Assembly: GCA_902478705.1 (NCBI GenBank)
Contig: CABSMB010000055.1
Span: 1 to 7,230, forward strand
Source of the DNA: an uncultured Collinsella sp.
Lineage (GTDB): Bacteria; Actinomycetota; Coriobacteriia; Coriobacteriales; Coriobacteriaceae
DNA length: 7,230 bases
Reading direction: 5' to 3'
Every line of letters starts with the position of its first letter. Position 1 is the stretch's first letter. The position numbers and the translations under genes are program-made. Shown one piece after another: positions 4,559 through 7,230 of this stretch. The notes under the pieces are model-generated. The model had not been told where the DNA came from, searched no databases, and saw only the letters and a program-made list of their open reading frames with translations.

Positions 4559-6076
4559 ATGGGAACTTATCATAGTACACGAGGACGCACTTTATCGTGC
4601 TCAAGTAAGGTGGCAATCCGCACCGGCATCGCTCCCGACGGGGGTTTGTTTGTCTCGGACGAGCTCGGCACCCAGCAGGTCGGTATCAGCTCGCTTGCAG
4701 ATAAATCGTACTTTGAAATCGCTCAAGATGTGTTGGGAATGTTACTGAATGATTACACGGCCGAAGAAATTTCGGCGTGTGTCGACGAGGCATACCGCGG
4801 CACGTTCGCGAGTGAAGAGGTTACGCCGCTCGTCAGACTCGACGCTGCGCCGGGCGCTGACGCCCCTCAGACCTATGTGATGGAGCTCTTTGGCGGCCCC
4901 ACGAGCGCCTTCAAGGACGTCGCTCTGCAGATGCTCCCCCGTCTGATGGCCCGCACTTCCGCCAAGGACGGCGGCGCCGAGCGCATCATGATCGTCACCG
5001 CCACGTCGGGCGACACGGGCAAGGCCGCACTCGCCGGCTTTGCCGACGCCCCGGGCACGGGCATCACCGTCTTTTATCCCGAGGGCAAGGTCAGCCGCGT
5101 CCAGAACCTGCAGATGTCCACGCAGGAGGGCGACAACGTCGCCGTCTGCGGCATCCGCGGCAACTTTGACGACGCCCAGAGCGCCGTCAAGCGCATCTTT
5201 GCCGATAAGGAGCTTGCCGAGCGTCTGGAGGCCGCAGGCACGGTGCTTTCGAGTGCCAACTCCATCAATGTCGGTCGCCTGGTACCGCAGGTCGTCTACT
5301 ACTTTGCCGCCTATGCGCAGCTGTTGCGCGCCGGCGCCATCGAGGCCGGCGACGCCGTGGAGTTCTGCGTACCGACCGGCAACTTTGGCGATATCTTGGC
5401 CGGCTACTACGCCAAGCGCATGGGTCTGCCCGTCGCCAAGCTCGTCGTGGCGAGCGACAAGAACAACGTGCTTGCCGACTTCCTGACCACCGGCGTTTAC
5501 GACCGTAACCGCCCGTTCTTCACGACCATCTCGCCGTCGATGGACATCCTTATTAGCTCCAACCTCGAGCGCATGCTCTACTTCCTGTCCGATGGCGACT
5601 GCGAACTCGTTGCCGGCCTTATGGAGCAGCTGGCACAGACTGGTCGCTACGAGGTTCCCGCCGACCTGCTGGCAAAGATTCAGAGCGTCTTTGGCTGCGG
5701 TTGGGCCAGCGAGGACGAGGTCCGCACTGCCATCAAGAGTTGCTGGGATGCGAACGGCTACGTGATCGACCCGCACACCGCCTGCGGCTATCACGTCTTT
5801 GAGCAGGTCGTTCCCGCCGAGGGTGCCAAGGCCCGCGTGCTGCTTTCGACCGCCAGCCCCTACAAGTTCCCGCGCGCCTGCTGCGACGCCCTGGGCCTCG
5901 ACGTTCCCAAGGATGATTTTGAGGCTATGCGTGTACTCGAGCAGGCCACCAACACGGTCGCCCCGACCCAGCTCGCCGAGCTCGAGTCCAAACCCGTCCG
6001 CTTCGAAGACGTCTGCGACGTCGATGAGATGGCAAGCTACGTCGAGTCCGCAGCAAAACGAATGAGCACCAACTAG
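4559..6076 (+). CDS. thrC: Threonine synthase
   Basis: This pyridoxal-phosphate enzyme converts O-phospho-L-homoserine and water to L-threonine and phosphate, the last step of the pathway. The 505-residue product starts with the family's typical YHSTRGRTLSCSSKVAIRTGIAPDGGLFV. It has the PLP-binding lysine in GGPTSAFKDVALQML (Lys119), TATSGDTGKAAL (147-158), SANSINVGRLVPQ (232-244) and the PLP-phosphate loop PTGNFGDILAGYYAKRMGLP (272-291). The C-terminal domain includes IDPHTACGY (403-411) and STASPYKFP (430-438). Length and the N-terminal domain match the longer bacterial type (fold type II). ATG 4559 is chosen from homology and the GAGGAG site; an upstream in-frame ATG at 4514 would add 15 residues not expected in the family. 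It is divergent from lysC and followed 12 bases after the stop codon by a strong terminator, so thrB downstream probably depends on read-through or its own promoter. It looks intact, with codon use like its neighbours. Confidence 0.97.
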   Translation: MGTYHSTRGRTLSCSSKVAIRTGIAPDGGLFVSDELGTQQVGISSLADKSYFEIAQDVLGMLLNDYTAEEISACVDEAYRGTFASEEVTPLVRLDAAPGADAPQTYVMELFGGPTSAFKDVALQMLPRLMARTSAKDGGAERIMIVTATSGDTGKAALAGFADAPGTGITVFYPEGKVSRVQNLQMSTQEGDNVAVCGIRGNFDDAQSAVKRIFADKELAERLEAAGTVLSSANSINVGRLVPQVVYYFAAYAQLLRAGAIEAGDAVEFCVPTGNFGDILAGYYAKRMGLPVAKLVVASDKNNVLADFLTTGVYDRNRPFFTTISPSMDILISSNLERMLYFLSDGDCELVAGLMEQLAQTGRYEVPADLLAKIQSVFGCGWASEDEVRTAIKSCWDANGYVIDPHTACGYHVFEQVVPAEGAKARVLLSTASPYKFPRACCDALGLDVPKDDFEAMRVLEQATNTVAPTQLAELESKPVRFEDVCDVDEMASYVESAAKRMSTN

Positions 6077-6088
6077 ATCCCTCATTAA

Positions 6089-6122
6089 GCGCCGGCGAAA
6101 GCCGGCGCACCTTCTTTTTATT
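6089..6122 (+). terminator. Intrinsic terminator of thrC
   Basis: GCGCCGGC (6089-6096), a GAAA tetraloop and GCCGGCGC (6101-6108) form a perfect 8-bp GC stem, followed by ACC and the T-rich TTCTTTTTATTT. This is a classical Rho-independent terminator on the plus strand, 12 bases after the thrC stop codon. Confidence 0.92.
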
Positions 6123-6151
6123 TAGCTTTCGGGATGATGACGAGCATGCGA

Positions 6152-6263
6152 GCGGGTCTGGCCGTTTAGTTCGTCGCGAGTTCCGCACGAGCCGGAAAGC
6201 ACTTAATGTGCTTTCCGAGCGAGCCAGGACTGCCCGAGCAGCGAACTAAACGGCCAGACCCGC
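6152..6263 (+). promoter_or_regulatory. Nested inverted repeat forming the thrB leader
   Basis: The 22 bases 6152-6173 (GCGGGTCTGGCCGTTTAGTT and two more) are the exact reverse complement of 6242-6263. Inside, CGGAAAGCAC (6193-6202) and GTGCTTTCCG (6208-6217) form a perfect 10-bp stem with a TTAAT loop. The outer right arm ends two bases before the thrB Shine-Dalgarno site, so an RNA fold would place a long stable stem against the ribosome landing site. It follows the thrC terminator. It may act as a leader controlling thrB translation or stability, or be a repetitive palindrome that landed here. It matches no known riboswitch or T-box that I recognise. The pairing is directly visible; function is inferred. 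Confidence 0.75.
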
Positions 6264-6265
6264 CC

Positions 6266-6271
6266 AGGAGG
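6266..6271 (+). promoter_or_regulatory. Shine-Dalgarno site fixing the thrB start
   Basis: AGGAGG lies six bases ahead of ATG 6278, ideal spacing. An in-frame ATG at 6206 lies within the palindromic leader and has no such site. Confidence 0.88.
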
Positions 6272-6277
6272 ACCCAC

Positions 6278-7159
6278 ATGATCAAAATCACCGTCCCAGC
6301 AACCAGCGCCAACCTAGGCATCGGCTACGACACCCTCGGCATGGCCGTCAGCCTCTACTCGCACTTCACCTTCGAGCGCGCCGACAAGCTCACCATCACG
6401 GGCTGCCCCGAGGAGTTCCAAAACGAGAATAACCTGGTCTACGTGAGCTTTGTGGATGCACTGGCCGCATGGGGCGAGCCGGCCTTCCCCGTCGCTATCG
6501 ACATTCAGACCGACGTGCCCGTCGCCCGCGGCCTGGGCTCAAGCTCCACCTGCGTCGTCGCCGGCATTATGGCCGCCGCCGCACTGACAGGCCACACCGT
6601 CGATCGCGCTGAGCTCGTCCGCATTGCCACCGAGGTCGAGGGCCATCCCGATAACGTCGCCCCTGCTATCCTGGGCGGCGCCGTCTGCTCCTTTACGCCG
6701 ACCGATTCGCTCCCCCAGTGCCTGCGCTACGAGGTGAGCGATCGCCTGCGTTTTATTACCGTGATTCCGCCCTACGAGGTACACACGAGCGAGGCGCGCA
6801 AGGTCGTGCCGCAGGAGATTCCGCTCTCCACCGCCGTATGGCAGATGGGCCGCATCGCCGGTATGACGCGCGGCCTGGAGACCGGCGATCTGGACCTGAT
6901 TGCCGCCGCTAATGACGACCGCATTCAGGAGCCCTATCCTCGCCGCCTCATCCCCGACTACAACGCTGTGCGCGACACCTGCCTTAACGGAGGCGCCAAG
7001 ACCATCTGGATCAGTGGCTCCGGCTCGACCCTCATGGCTGTGACCGACGACACCATCGTGGCAAAGTTCCTGCAGGTCAAACTGCGTGAACAGTTCCCCA
7101 AGTGTGACACGCACATTCTGACGTGCGACACGGAAGGCGCCCAGATCGAATACCTGTAG
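6278..7159 (+). CDS. thrB: Homoserine kinase (GHMP family)
   Basis: It phosphorylates L-homoserine with ATP to O-phospho-L-homoserine, the substrate of ThrC. The 293-residue protein has the three GHMP kinase motifs. Motif 1 is VPATSANLGIGYDTLG (6-21). Motif 2 is the glycine-rich ATP loop VPVARGLGSSS (80-90). Motif 3 is ISGSGSTLMAV (245-255). It also has EGHPDNVAPAILGG (121-134), the region that positions homoserine in the family. Length is normal. A phenylalanine, tyrosine or glycine at the GYD position is common in the family, so GIGYD is not odd. The start at 6278 is supported by homology and an ideal ribosome site. It lies 201 bases after thrC, past a terminator, so the pair is not a tightly coupled operon, and the thrC-thrB order is the reverse of the common thrB-thrC order. 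Homoserine dehydrogenase is not in the window. Confidence 0.97.
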   Translation: MIKITVPATSANLGIGYDTLGMAVSLYSHFTFERADKLTITGCPEEFQNENNLVYVSFVDALAAWGEPAFPVAIDIQTDVPVARGLGSSSTCVVAGIMAAAALTGHTVDRAELVRIATEVEGHPDNVAPAILGGAVCSFTPTDSLPQCLRYEVSDRLRFITVIPPYEVHTSEARKVVPQEIPLSTAVWQMGRIAGMTRGLETGDLDLIAAANDDRIQEPYPRRLIPDYNAVRDTCLNGGAKTIWISGSGSTLMAVTDDTIVAKFLQVKLREQFPKCDTHILTCDTEGAQIEYL

Positions 7160-7230
7160 TCGCCGTCCCGTATACCCGCCGGGGAGGCCAGGGGCTTTGC
7201 CCCCAAATCGTCCTCGGACATGGCAGGACC
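7160..7230. other. Start of the region beyond thrB, small stem-loops only
   Basis: GGGGC (7191-7195) and GCCCC (7199-7203) can form a short hairpin with a TTT loop, and GTCCT (7209-7213) with AGGAC (7224-7228) another. No T-run follows the first stem, so a terminator for thrB is not clear. The window ends here, and a larger palindrome like those elsewhere in this window could be cut by the edge. Confidence 0.35.

Noticed and set aside
4742..6085. 447-codon minus-strand frame opposite thrC
   Set aside because: Antisense shadow of threonine synthase; no family resemblance and no ribosome site.

Overview
The window is GC-rich chromosomal DNA from a bacterium, most likely a member of the Coriobacteriia close to Collinsella. 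That placement is my inference from the base composition, the look of the proteins, and the many palindromic elements between genes. It is not a database result. The core content is aspartate-family amino acid biosynthesis, flanked on the left by a DNA-repair gene and the remains of two broken genes.

Layout. At 1-478 on the plus strand, a piece of an Abi-family (phage abortive infection type) gene runs straight into the last ~70 residues of a ClC chloride channel. Both are incomplete and the junction lies near 255-275. At 543-1121 (minus) is a methylated-DNA--protein-cysteine methyltransferase (ogt type). From 1122 to 1866 there is no credible gene. This 745-base stretch holds a 22-bp dyad upstream of ogt, a 174-bp inverted-repeat element, two tandem copies of a covarying hairpin, and a 130-bp nested palindrome just downstream of asd. 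At 1867-2892 (minus) is asd, and at 3067-4455 (minus) lysC. The 174-base gap between them holds two strong hairpins and an exact 11-bp tandem repeat. lysC is divergent from thrC (4559-6076, plus) across a 103-base shared upstream region. thrC ends in a textbook intrinsic terminator. A 112-base nested inverted repeat then leads directly into the Shine-Dalgarno site of thrB (6278-7159, plus). The last 71 bases contain only small stem-loops.

How the genes work together. LysC phosphorylates aspartate and Asd reduces aspartyl phosphate to aspartate semialdehyde, the branch point to lysine/diaminopimelate, methionine and threonine. ThrB phosphorylates homoserine and ThrC converts phosphohomoserine to threonine. 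The connecting enzyme, homoserine dehydrogenase (hom), is not in the window. The enzymes themselves look ordinary and intact. The unusual material is the set of structured, non-coding palindromes between them. I see no CRISPR array, complete insertion sequence, tRNA or rRNA.
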